61,767 bases of DNA from the NCBI GenBank assembly GCA_937898525.1, contig CALCBC010000062.1, positions 1 to 61,767 on the forward strand. Reading direction: 5' to 3'. The DNA is from an uncultured Sphingomonadales bacterium. Lineage in GTDB: Bacteria > Pseudomonadota > Alphaproteobacteria > Sphingomonadales > Sphingomonadaceae. Under the pieces are notes generated by a model. That model was not told the origin of the DNA. It did not search any database and worked only from the letters and a program-made list of their open reading frames with translations. Below, piece after piece: positions 53,422-61,024 of the stretch. Both the position numbers and the translations under genes were made by a program. Every line of letters starts with the position of its first letter. Position 1 is the first letter of the stretch.

Positions 53422-54078
53422 GTGATCGTCGAAATCGTCATTCTGGCCCTGATCGCCGCCTTCCTCGGGCTGAGGCTCTATTCGGTCCTCGGCCGCCGAG
53501 CCGAGCATGAGGAAGAGCCGGTGCCGACGCGCTTCGAGCGGGGCGAACCCGGCGCCGCGCCGCGACCGGCGATCGCCCCGGTCGTCGAGCTGCCGCGCCC
53601 CAATCGCGAGCTTCCCGGTGTCGCCCCGGCGATCGAGCAGGGCCTGCGCGAAATCAGCGCGGCCGACCGCCGTTTCGACCTGCTCACCTTCCTCGAAGGC
53701 GCCAAGGCCGCCTACGCGATGATCCTCGAGGCGTTCTGGCGCGGCGACAAGGACGAGCTGCGCCAGCTGTGCGACGACGACGTCTACGAGAGCTTCGCCG
53801 CGGCGATCGACGAGCGCGAGGCGGCAGGCGAAGTGCTCGACAACCGGCTGGTGCGGATCGAGGACACGCTGGTCCACTCGGCGACGCTCGAGGGGCGCAT
53901 TGCCCGGATCGCCGTCCGCTTCACGGCCGACATCGCCACGGTCACCCGCGACAAGGACGGCAACGTGATTGCCGGCTCGCTCGACGACGCCGTCGAGAGC
54001 CGCGACATCTGGACCTTCTCGCGCGACGTGACGAGCTCCGCGCCCGACTGGGTGCTCGACGAGACCGACGAAGGCTGA
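53422..54078 (+). CDS. Tim44/TimA-like membrane-anchored protein
   Basis: 218 residues, GTG start with GGAA upstream. One N-terminal membrane span (residues 2-19, IVEIVILALIAAFLGLRLY) then a soluble Tim44-like domain (LTFLEGAKAAYAMILEAFWRGDKDELRQL). Related to the mitochondrial protein-import subunit Tim44; in bacteria role is unsettled. Placed between secB and mltA. Confidence 0.9.
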   Translation: MIVEIVILALIAAFLGLRLYSVLGRRAEHEEEPVPTRFERGEPGAAPRPAIAPVVELPRPNRELPGVAPAIEQGLREISAADRRFDLLTFLEGAKAAYAMILEAFWRGDKDELRQLCDDDVYESFAAAIDEREAAGEVLDNRLVRIEDTLVHSATLEGRIARIAVRFTADIATVTRDKDGNVIAGSLDDAVESRDIWTFSRDVTSSAPDWVLDETDEG

Positions 54079-54085
54079 TCCCGCA

Positions 54086-55285
54086 GTGCGGGGGAGGTCT
54101 CGCATTGCCGGCGCCGGCGTGCTGGCGCTGGCACTGCTGGCCAGCTGCCGCGCGATCCCGCCCGGCGAGCCGCCGCAGCCGGCCCCCGGTCCCGTGCCGA
54201 CTCCGCCGACGGCGGTGCTCGCCGGCGTGCGCGCCGGGCCGCCGGTCGAATCGCTGCGCCTCGACGCGGCGGACGCTGCCGGGGCGCTCGCCTCGTTCGT
54301 CGAGAGCTGCCCGCGGCTGCTGCGGCGGACCGATGCGAGCGGGCTGACTCGCGCCGAGGACTGGCAGCCGGCCTGCGCCGCCGCCGCGGACTGGCCGCGC
54401 GGCGAGGCGGCGCGGTTCTTCGCGGCCCATTTCGAGACCGCGGTCATCGGCGAGGGGACGACCCACGTGACCGGCTACTACGAGCCCGAGATCGCCGGTT
54501 CGCGCACGCGCCGGCCGGGCTACGAGGTGCCGGTCTACGCGCTGCCGAGCGACCTCGTGCGCGACTGGCCGGCGGACATGCCCGCGCAGGAACGCACCGG
54601 CAGGCCGCCGCTCGGGCGCTACGACGCGCAAGGCAGGTTCGTGCCCTATTACGACCGTACCGAGATCGAGAACGGCGCGCTCGCCGGGCGCGGGCTCGAA
54701 ATCGCCTGGGTGGCCGACCCGATCGAGTTCTTCTTCCTGCAGATCCAGGGCTCTGGCCGGCTGGTCACGCCCGAGGGCGAGGTGATCCGCATCGGCTATG
54801 CCGGGCAGAACGGCCGCGAGTACGTCGGCATCGGCTCGGTCATGCGCGAGCGCGGGCTGCTCGGCGACGGGCCGGGCCAGTACCCCTCGTCGATGCAGGG
54901 GATCATGCGCTACCTGCGCGAGCATCCCGAGGAAGGGCGCGAACTGATGCGGCTCAACCGCTCGTGGGTGTTCTTCCGCGAGCTGACCGGCGACGGGCCG
55001 CTCGGTGCGCTCGAGGTGCCGGTGCGCGCCGGCAACTCGGTCGCCGCGGACCCGGCCTACACCCCGCTCGGTGCGCCGGTGTGGCTGCAGACCGACCGGC
55101 CCGAGGTCAACGGGCTGTGGATCGCGCAGGACACCGGCGGGGCGATCAAGGGGCCGAACCGGTTCGATTCGTTCTGGGGCGCCGGGGCTGAGGCGCGCGA
55201 GATCGCCGGCGGCATGAGCGCCCGCGGCCAGGCGCTGGTGCTGCTGCCCAGGGGAACGGTCGCGCGCCTCAACGGCCGCAACTGA
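54086..55285 (+). CDS. mltA: Membrane-bound lytic transglycosylase A
   Basis: 399 residues. Lipobox LALALLASC (Cys21), MltA domain (TGYYEPEIAGSR, FFLQIQGSGRL) and 3D domain with the catalytic Asp in WIAQDTGGAIKGPNRFD. It cuts peptidoglycan glycan strands in the periplasm. GTG 54086 is the first start in frame, but its ribosome site is weak; GGGGAGG lies just inside the frame, 6 nt before an in-frame ATT at 54104. Start is therefore uncertain. Confidence 0.93.
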   Translation: MRGRSRIAGAGVLALALLASCRAIPPGEPPQPAPGPVPTPPTAVLAGVRAGPPVESLRLDAADAAGALASFVESCPRLLRRTDASGLTRAEDWQPACAAAADWPRGEAARFFAAHFETAVIGEGTTHVTGYYEPEIAGSRTRRPGYEVPVYALPSDLVRDWPADMPAQERTGRPPLGRYDAQGRFVPYYDRTEIENGALAGRGLEIAWVADPIEFFFLQIQGSGRLVTPEGEVIRIGYAGQNGREYVGIGSVMRERGLLGDGPGQYPSSMQGIMRYLREHPEEGRELMRLNRSWVFFRELTGDGPLGALEVPVRAGNSVAADPAYTPLGAPVWLQTDRPEVNGLWIAQDTGGAIKGPNRFDSFWGAGAEAREIAGGMSARGQALVLLPRGTVARLNGRN

Positions 55286-55286
55286 C

Positions 55287-55883
55287 ATGCCGGCGAAGGC
55301 GCCGCGCGGGCTGACCGCCGAGGAAGCCGCGCTGTGGCGGCGCGTGACGGCGACGGTGACACCGCTCGATCCTCCCCGAGCTCCGCCCGGGGAGCGGGAG
55401 CAGCCGAAGGCTGGTGGTGGGCGACCGCCCGAACCCGGACCCGGGAAAGCCAGGCGGCCGGCAGCGAAAACCCCTCCACCACCGGTCCTGCGGTCCGGCG
55501 GTCCCCCTCCCCCCGCTTCGCGCGGAGAGGATCGGATGGGCCTCGACTCCTCCTGGGACCGCAAGCTTGACCGGGCGGCGCTCGCGCCCGACTTCACGCT
55601 CGACCTGCACGGTCACACGCTCGCGCAGGCGCATGCGCGGCTCGATGCGGGGCTCGCCCAGGCCAAGGCGATGGGCGCGCGGCTGGTGCTGCTGATCACC
55701 GGCAAGGCGCGACCGGCCGATGCCGCCGACCGCGGCAGCCGCCGCGGCGCGATACGGGCCAAGGTGATCGACTGGCTCGCCGCCGGCCCGCACGCAGCGG
55801 ACATCGCCGCGGTACGCGCCGCGCACCGGCGGCACGGCGGCGACGGGGCGCTCTACCTCGTGCTCAGGCGACGCAGGCCATAG
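55287..55883 (+). CDS. Smr-domain protein with repeat-encoded insert
   Basis: 198 residues beginning 1 nt after the mltA stop. The C-terminal part is an Smr nuclease-type domain with DLHGH (106-110), and the LITGKARPADAADRGSRRG and RVRAAH-like end. Residues 28-83 are a Pro/Gly/Arg-rich stretch encoded by a palindromic element (55368-55533). Outside this stretch the protein has the ordinary size for this family (about 140 residues), so the insert appears to have been added in frame. Smr domains nick DNA or act on ribosome-linked RNA; exact role here unknown. Confidence 0.9.
   Translation: MPAKAPRGLTAEEAALWRRVTATVTPLDPPRAPPGEREQPKAGGGRPPEPGPGKARRPAAKTPPPPVLRSGGPPPPASRGEDRMGLDSSWDRKLDRAALAPDFTLDLHGHTLAQAHARLDAGLAQAKAMGARLVLLITGKARPADAADRGSRRGAIRAKVIDWLAAGPHAADIAAVRAAHRRHGGDGALYLVLRRRRP
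55368..55533. repeat. 166-nt palindromic element inside smr (class D-like)
   Basis: Ends are inverted: GATCCTCCCCGAGC (55368-55381) against the reverse complement of 55520-55533, GATCCTCTCCGCGC, 12 of 14 matching. An inner pair GGTGGTGG (about 55413) and CCACCACC (about 55476) can form a second stem. The left end shares GATCCTCCCCGAGCT with the hairpins at 49812 and 59994. The reading frame stays open through it. Confidence 0.75.
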
Positions 55884-55887
55884 AACA

Positions 55888-55913
55888 GGGCCCCGGCATC
55901 GCTGCCGGGGCCC
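55888..55913. terminator. Bidirectional hairpin between smr and katG
   Basis: GGGCCCCGGCA-TCGC-TGCCGGGGCCC, eleven perfect base pairs between two convergent genes. Only GTTC follows on either side, so it is hairpin-type rather than classic T-tailed. Confidence 0.7.
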
Positions 55914-55932
55914 GTTCGTCTCGCGGCTGCGT

Positions 55933-58146
55933 TCAGGCCGCCTGGTGATACTTCGCGTAACGCAGGTCGAACCGGTCGGCGTCCATCACCTTGGTCCAGG
56001 CCCTGACGAAGTCCTTGACGAACTTCTCCTGCCCGCCCTTCTCGGCATAGACCTCGCACTGCGCGCGCAGCTCGGAGTTCGAGCCGAAGATCAGGTCGGC
56101 GCGCGTCGCCCGCCAGGTCTCGCCGCCGCTGGTGCGGTCGCTGGCGACGTATTCCTCGCCGTCCGGTCCTTCGACCGCCTGCCAGACGTTGGTCATCTCG
56201 AGCAGGTTGACGAAGAAGTCGTTGGTCAGCTGCCCGGAGCGCGTGGTGAAGTGGCCGTGGCCGCGCTCGCCGTGGTTGGCGCCGAGCACGCGCAGGCCGC
56301 CGACCAGCGCGACCATCTCGGGCACCGAGAGGCCGAGCAGGCTCGCACGGTCGAGCATCATCTCCTCGACCTTCACCGCGAGCTTCTTCTTGCCGACGTA
56401 GTTGCGGAACGCGTCGGCCTCCGGCTCCATCACCGCGAAGCTGTCGGCGTCGGTCTGCTCCTGGGTCGCGTCGCCGCGCCCGCCGGTGAACGGCACCGGC
56501 TCGTCGCCGCCGGCGGCCGCGATCGCCTTCTCGAGTGCCACGACGCCGCCGAGCACGATCGTGTCAGCCATGCTGAGGTTGCCGCGCAGGCCCTCGAGCG
56601 TGTCGAGCACCTTCGCCAGCATCTCGGGTTCGTTGACCTCCCAGTCCTTCTGCGGCGCGAGCCGCACGCGCGCGCCGTTGGCGCCGCCGCGGTGGTCGGA
56701 CTTGCGGTAGGTCGAGGCCGAGGCCCAGGCGGTCTTGACCAGCTGGCTGACGGTGAGGCCGCTGTCGGCGATCCGCGCCTTGACCTCGGCGACTTCGGCG
56801 TCGCTCGGCATCCGGCCAGCCGGGACCGGATCCTGCCAGATCAGGTCTTCCGCCGGCACCTCGGGGCCGAGGTAGCGGACCTTGGGCCCCATGTCGCGGT
56901 GAGTCAGCTTGAACCACGCGCGCGCGAAGGCCTCCTTGAACGCCTCGTGGTCGTTGCGGAACCTCTCGCTGATCGCGCGGAACTCGGGGTCGACCTTGAG
57001 CGCCATGTCGGCGGTGGTCATCATCGTCGGCACGCGGATGTCCGGGTCCCACGCCGCCGGGGCCATGTCCTCGGGCTTCTGGCCGATCGGCTGCCACTGC
57101 TGGGCGCCGGCGGGACTGCGGACCAGTTCGTACTCGTAGTCGAGCAGCAGGCGGAAGTAGTTCTCGCTCCACTGCGTCGGCGTGTTGACCCACGAGCCCT
57201 CGAGACCGCTGGTCACCGTGTGCTCGCCGCAGCCGCTTTCGTTCTGGCTGACCCAGCCGAACCCCTGCGCGGTCAGGTCGCCGCCGGCGGGAGCCGGGCC
57301 GAGCTTCGACGGGTCGCCGTTGCCGTGCGCCTTGCCGAAGGTGTGGCCGCCCGCAGTCAGCGCGACGGTCTCCTCGTGGTTCATCGCCATCCGCTCGAAG
57401 GTCGCCTTGATGTCGCGGGCGGACTGCATCGGGTCGGGCACGCCGCCCGGACCCTCGGGGTTGACGTAGATCAGGCCCATCTGGATCGCCGCCAGCGGGC
57501 CTTCGAGCTCGTGCATGCCGTGCTCCGGGGCGATGCGCGTCTGCACGCCCTCGTTGACCCACTTGTCCTCCGAGCCCCAGTAGATGTCGCGCTCGGGCTC
57601 GAACACGTCGGCGCGGCCGCCGCCGAAGCCGAAGATCGGCCCGCCCATGTCCTCGATAGCGACGTTGCCGGCGAGGATCAGCAGGTCGGCCCAGCTGATG
57701 TTCCTGCCGTACTTCTGCTTGATCGGCCACAGCAGCCGGCGCGCCTTGTCGAGGTTGCCGTTGTCGGGCCAGGAATCGAGCGGGGCGAAGCGCTGCTGCC
57801 CGCTGTTGGCGCCGCCGCGGCCATCGGCCGTGCGGTAGGTGCCGGCCGCGTGCCAGGCCATGCGGATGAAGAACGGGCCATAGTGCCCGTAGTCGGCCGG
57901 CCACCACGGCTGGCTGTCGGTCATCAGCGCGCGCAGATCTTCCTTGAGCGCGTGATAGTCGAGCTCGAGGAAGGCCGCGGGGTAGTCGAAGTCCTCGCCG
58001 TGCGGGTTGGTCGGCCCGTTGGGGTTGAGGATCTCCGTGGCGAGCATCTCGGGCCACCAGTCCTTGTTGGTGCGGCCGAGCAGCGAACGGACTCCGCCGC
58101 CGTGAGGCACGGGGCAGCCTTCGATCGAGCCAGTTTTCGCGTCCAT
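55933..58146 (-). CDS. katG: Bifunctional catalase-peroxidase
   Basis: 737 residues. Active-site Arg95, Trp98 and His99 (FIRMAWHAAGTYR), the YVNPEGPGG Tyr of the Met-Tyr-Trp adduct and the proximal His in TAGGHTFGK are intact; a second, inactive peroxidase-like half follows. Removes H2O2. ATG 58146 has AGGAG 7 nt upstream. Lies after ahpF on the same strand with a 169-nt gap that probably contains its own promoter. Confidence 0.97.
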   Translation of the reverse strand: MDAKTGSIEGCPVPHGGGVRSLLGRTNKDWWPEMLATEILNPNGPTNPHGEDFDYPAAFLELDYHALKEDLRALMTDSQPWWPADYGHYGPFFIRMAWHAAGTYRTADGRGGANSGQQRFAPLDSWPDNGNLDKARRLLWPIKQKYGRNISWADLLILAGNVAIEDMGGPIFGFGGGRADVFEPERDIYWGSEDKWVNEGVQTRIAPEHGMHELEGPLAAIQMGLIYVNPEGPGGVPDPMQSARDIKATFERMAMNHEETVALTAGGHTFGKAHGNGDPSKLGPAPAGGDLTAQGFGWVSQNESGCGEHTVTSGLEGSWVNTPTQWSENYFRLLLDYEYELVRSPAGAQQWQPIGQKPEDMAPAAWDPDIRVPTMMTTADMALKVDPEFRAISERFRNDHEAFKEAFARAWFKLTHRDMGPKVRYLGPEVPAEDLIWQDPVPAGRMPSDAEVAEVKARIADSGLTVSQLVKTAWASASTYRKSDHRGGANGARVRLAPQKDWEVNEPEMLAKVLDTLEGLRGNLSMADTIVLGGVVALEKAIAAAGGDEPVPFTGGRGDATQEQTDADSFAVMEPEADAFRNYVGKKKLAVKVEEMMLDRASLLGLSVPEMVALVGGLRVLGANHGERGHGHFTTRSGQLTNDFFVNLLEMTNVWQAVEGPDGEEYVASDRTSGGETWRATRADLIFGSNSELRAQCEVYAEKGGQEKFVKDFVRAWTKVMDADRFDLRYAKYHQAA

Positions 58147-58291
58147 CGGATATCTCCTCTCCTTGGGCCGGGCTTTGCGCACGCGACTCCGTGCCAGCGT
58201 TTCTGGCCGGGAGAGAGTATCAGGCGCCCGGGGGACGCCTAAACGAGATAGTCCGATAAGGTTGAACGACTAAATCAATCAGCCGATTTCA

Positions 58292-58307
58292 AGCGACTCA
58301 ATCGATC
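58292..58307. promoter_or_regulatory. Motif GATCGATTGnnTCGnT upstream of katG
   Basis: Read on the minus strand this is GATCGATTG-AG-TCG-CT, about 145 nt before katG and just past the ahpF stop. The same pattern occurs before ahpC (60799-60815). Two copies at peroxide genes suggest a shared peroxide-responsive operator such as OxyR; this is inference, and no OxyR gene is in the window. Confidence 0.3.
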
Positions 58308-58315
58308 ACAGCCGC

Positions 58316-59905
58316 TCACGCCGCCACGGCCACGTCCTCGGCGGGGGCATTGCGGATGATATAGTCGAACGCGCTCAGCGCCGCCTTCGATCCCTCGCCC
58401 ATGGCGATGACGATCTGCTTGTAGGGCACGGTCGTGCAGTCGCCCGCGGCGAACACGCCGGGCAGGTTGGTCGCCGCCTTGTGGTCGATCTCGATCTCGC
58501 CGTGCTTGGACAGCGCGATGCCCGAATCCTTGAGCCACTCGGTGTTGGGAACGAGGCCGATCTGGACGAAGATGCCTTCGAGCTCGACCCGATGCTCCTG
58601 GCCCGAGACGCGGTTCTTGTAGACGAGGCCATTGACCCGCTCGCCATCGCCGGTGATCTCGGTGGTCTGGGCCGACAGGTGGATGTCGACGTTCTTCAGG
58701 CTGCGCAGCTTGTCCTGCAGCACCTGGTCGGCGCGCAGCTGCGCGTCGAACTCGATCAGCGTGACGTGCTCGACGATGTTGGCGAGGTCGATCGCCGCCT
58801 CGACGCCCGAGTTGCCGCCGCCGATCACCGCCACGCGCTTGCCCTTGAACAGCGGGCCGTCGCAGTGCGGGCAGTAGGCGACGCCGCGGTTGCGGTACTC
58901 GAACTCGCCCGGCACGCCCAGATTGCGCCAGCGCGCGCCGGTCGCCAGCACGACCGCGCGGGCGGACAGCGAAGCGCCGTTCCTGAGCACGACCTCGTGC
59001 CAGCCGCCCGGCTTCTTCGCCGGGACCAGCCGTTCGGCCTCGGCCAGCGTCATCAGGTCGATGCCGTTCTCGCGCACGTGCTCCTCGAGCTGGCGCGCGA
59101 GCCGCGGCCCCTCGGTGTAGGGCACCGAGATGAAGTTCTCGATCCCGAGCGTGTCGAGCACCTGCCCGCCGAAGCGCTCCGCGGCGATGCCGGTCCGGAA
59201 GCCCTTGCGCGCGGCGTAGATGCCGGCCGCCGCGCCGGCCGGGCCGCCGCCGATCACCAGCACGTCGAACGGCTCCTTCTCTCCAAGCCGCGCGGCGGCA
59301 CGCGCCGCCGCGTTGCCGTCGAGCTTTGCGAGCAGCTCCTCGACGGTCATCTTGCCGCTGGCGAACATCTCGCCGTTGAGGAAGGTCGCCGGCACGGCCA
59401 TCACGCCGCGCGCGTCGACTTCCTCCTGGAACGCGCCGCCCTCGATCAGGGTCGCGGTGATCCGCGGGTTGTTGAGCGCCATCAGCGTCAGCGCCTGCAC
59501 CACGTCGGGGCAGTTGTGGCACGACAGCGAGAAGTACATCTCGAAGTTGTAGTCGCCCTCGAGGTTCTCGATCTGCCGCAGCACGTCCTCGGAGACCTTC
59601 GGCGGATGGCCGCCGGCCCACAGCAGCGCCAGCACCAGGCTGGTGAATTCGTGGCCCATCGGCAGACCGGCGAAGCGGACCCACTTGCCGGTGTCCGAGG
59701 CGCGGCGGATGACGAAGCTCGGGCGGCGCTCGTTGTCGCCGTCGAAGCGCGCGGTCACCTTGTCGCCGAGCGCCGCGATTTCCTCGAGCAGTTCGCGAGT
59801 CTGCGCCGAGCGCGCATCGTCGCCGAGCGAGGCGACGAGCTCGACCGGCTCGCGCAGCATCGCGAGGTACTGCTTCAGCTGTTCGGTCATCGTCGCGTCG
59901 AGCAT
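58316..59905 (-). CDS. ahpF: Alkyl hydroperoxide reductase subunit F
   Basis: 529 residues. N-terminal thioredoxin-like pair CHNC (Cys129-Cys132) and flavoprotein part with FAD motif VIGGGPAGAAAG (218-229), disulfide CPHC (Cys345-Cys348) and NAD motif VIGGGNSGVEAA. It carries electrons from NADH to AhpC. ATG 59905 has GAGGA upstream. Between ahpC and katG on the same strand. Confidence 0.96.
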   Translation of the reverse strand: MLDATMTEQLKQYLAMLREPVELVASLGDDARSAQTRELLEEIAALGDKVTARFDGDNERRPSFVIRRASDTGKWVRFAGLPMGHEFTSLVLALLWAGGHPPKVSEDVLRQIENLEGDYNFEMYFSLSCHNCPDVVQALTLMALNNPRITATLIEGGAFQEEVDARGVMAVPATFLNGEMFASGKMTVEELLAKLDGNAAARAAARLGEKEPFDVLVIGGGPAGAAAGIYAARKGFRTGIAAERFGGQVLDTLGIENFISVPYTEGPRLARQLEEHVRENGIDLMTLAEAERLVPAKKPGGWHEVVLRNGASLSARAVVLATGARWRNLGVPGEFEYRNRGVAYCPHCDGPLFKGKRVAVIGGGNSGVEAAIDLANIVEHVTLIEFDAQLRADQVLQDKLRSLKNVDIHLSAQTTEITGDGERVNGLVYKNRVSGQEHRVELEGIFVQIGLVPNTEWLKDSGIALSKHGEIEIDHKAATNLPGVFAAGDCTTVPYKQIVIAMGEGSKAALSAFDYIIRNAPAEDVAVAA

Positions 59906-59958
59906 TTCCGTTTCCTCAGGTCCTCACCGTTGCGGCGTGGGCGGGGTCTCTCGGGAGA

Positions 59959-60022
59959 GGGACAGTCCCCAAGGGGGGCCCGCATCCCGCGTAATCCTCC
60001 CCGAGCTCATCTCGGGGAGGAT
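59959..60022. repeat. Repeat block: GGGACAGTCCCC and class D hairpin, copy 2
   Basis: GGGACAGTCCCC at 59959-59970 matches 41160-41171. The hairpin ATCCTCCCCGAG (59994-60005) / CTCGGGGAGGAT (60011-60022) has 12 perfect base pairs and a 5-nt loop. The block lies in the 222-nt gap between ahpC and ahpF, where it may attenuate read-through. Confidence 0.75.
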
Positions 60023-60127
60023 CGAAACAAAGCGGTGACCCGGGGCGGGGGTTTGGGGGGAGGATTGCCCCGGGCCACCTTGCGACCCGCTATTACTGCA
60101 GGTGCATTCCGTTGAGCCGTGGCGGGC

Positions 60128-60694
60128 TCAGATCTTGCCGACGAGGTCGAGCGAGGGGGCGAGTGTCTCGGCGCCTTCCTCCCACGCGGCCGGGCAGACT
60201 TCGCCCGGGTGGTTGCGCACGTACTGCGCGGCGCGGATCTTGCGCACCAGCTCGTTGGCGTTGCGGCCAACGCCCTCGCAGGTGATCTCCATGATCTGGA
60301 TCACGCCGTCGGGGTCGATCACGAAAGTCGCTCGGTCGGCCAGGCCCGAGTCCTCGCGCAGCACCCCGAAGTTCTTCGACAGCGTGTGCAGCTGGTCGCC
60401 CAGGAAGGCGTACTTGAGCTTGCCGATCTTCTCCGAAGTGTCGTGCCAGGCCTTGTGGCTGAAGTGCGTATCGGTCGAGACCGCGTAGACCTCGACGCCG
60501 AGCTTCTGCAGCATCTCGTAGTGCTCGCCGAGATCCTCGAGCTCGGTCGGGCAGACGAAGGTGAAGTCCGCCGGGTAGAAGAAGAACACCGCCCATTTGC
60601 CGGCGATGTCCTTCTCGGTGACCTCGAAGAAGTCCTTGCCCGCCTGGAACGCGGTCGCCTTGAACGGCTGGATGGTGCTGCCGATGATACCCAT
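60128..60694 (-). CDS. ahpC: Peroxiredoxin AhpC
   Basis: 188 residues. Peroxidatic Cys48 in FTFVCPTE and resolving Cys167 in EVCPAAW give a typical 2-Cys peroxiredoxin that is recycled by AhpF. Start 60694 with GGAGG 11 nt upstream; the open frame continues upstream but without homology. Head of the ahpC-ahpF-katG series. Confidence 0.97.
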   Translation of the reverse strand: MGIIGSTIQPFKATAFQAGKDFFEVTEKDIAGKWAVFFFYPADFTFVCPTELEDLGEHYEMLQKLGVEVYAVSTDTHFSHKAWHDTSEKIGKLKYAFLGDQLHTLSKNFGVLREDSGLADRATFVIDPDGVIQIMEITCEGVGRNANELVRKIRAAQYVRNHPGEVCPAAWEEGAETLAPSLDLVGKI

Positions 60695-61024
60695 GTCTGG
60701 TCTTGCCTCCGATGTTGGTTGGCTCCCGGGAGCCGTGAAATCCGGACCGGAAATAGGCATTGACGTCGCGCAAAAAAGCGATTTGTTGCGATGAAGATGA
60801 TCGAAACAATCGATCGTCCTGAGGACACTTTCGCAAAGTGCAACAGGTGTTGCGTTTTCCGCACGTGAGTGCGCGCAGGCCCACCTCCGGCGCCGCGGTT
60901 CCTCTCGCCATCGGCTTCGCCGACAGGGAGGATTTCGAGCGTTGAGATCCTCCCTGTTCCGTGTCGAACCAGGCTTGCAGCCGCTGAAGCGCGGCGTCAT
61001 CGTGCGACGCCTTGGGGGAGGGCC
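60695..61024. other. Divergent intergenic region, 330 nt
   Basis: Contains the ahpC promoter region and, near 61009, GGGGGAGGG, the ribosome site of the rightward membrane-protein gene. The inverted repeat at 60799-60815 is described separately. No coding frame. Confidence 0.6.
60799..60815. promoter_or_regulatory. Inverted repeat GATCGA-AACAA-TCGATC upstream of ahpC
   Basis: Six-bp arms around a 5-nt spacer, about 105 nt upstream of ahpC. On the minus strand it reads GATCGATTG-TT-TCG-AT and matches the motif before katG (58292-58307). Candidate binding site for a peroxide regulator. Confidence 0.4.

Noticed and set aside
60695..61024. oxyR next to ahpC
   Set aside because: No open frame of sufficient size; the regulator must be elsewhere.
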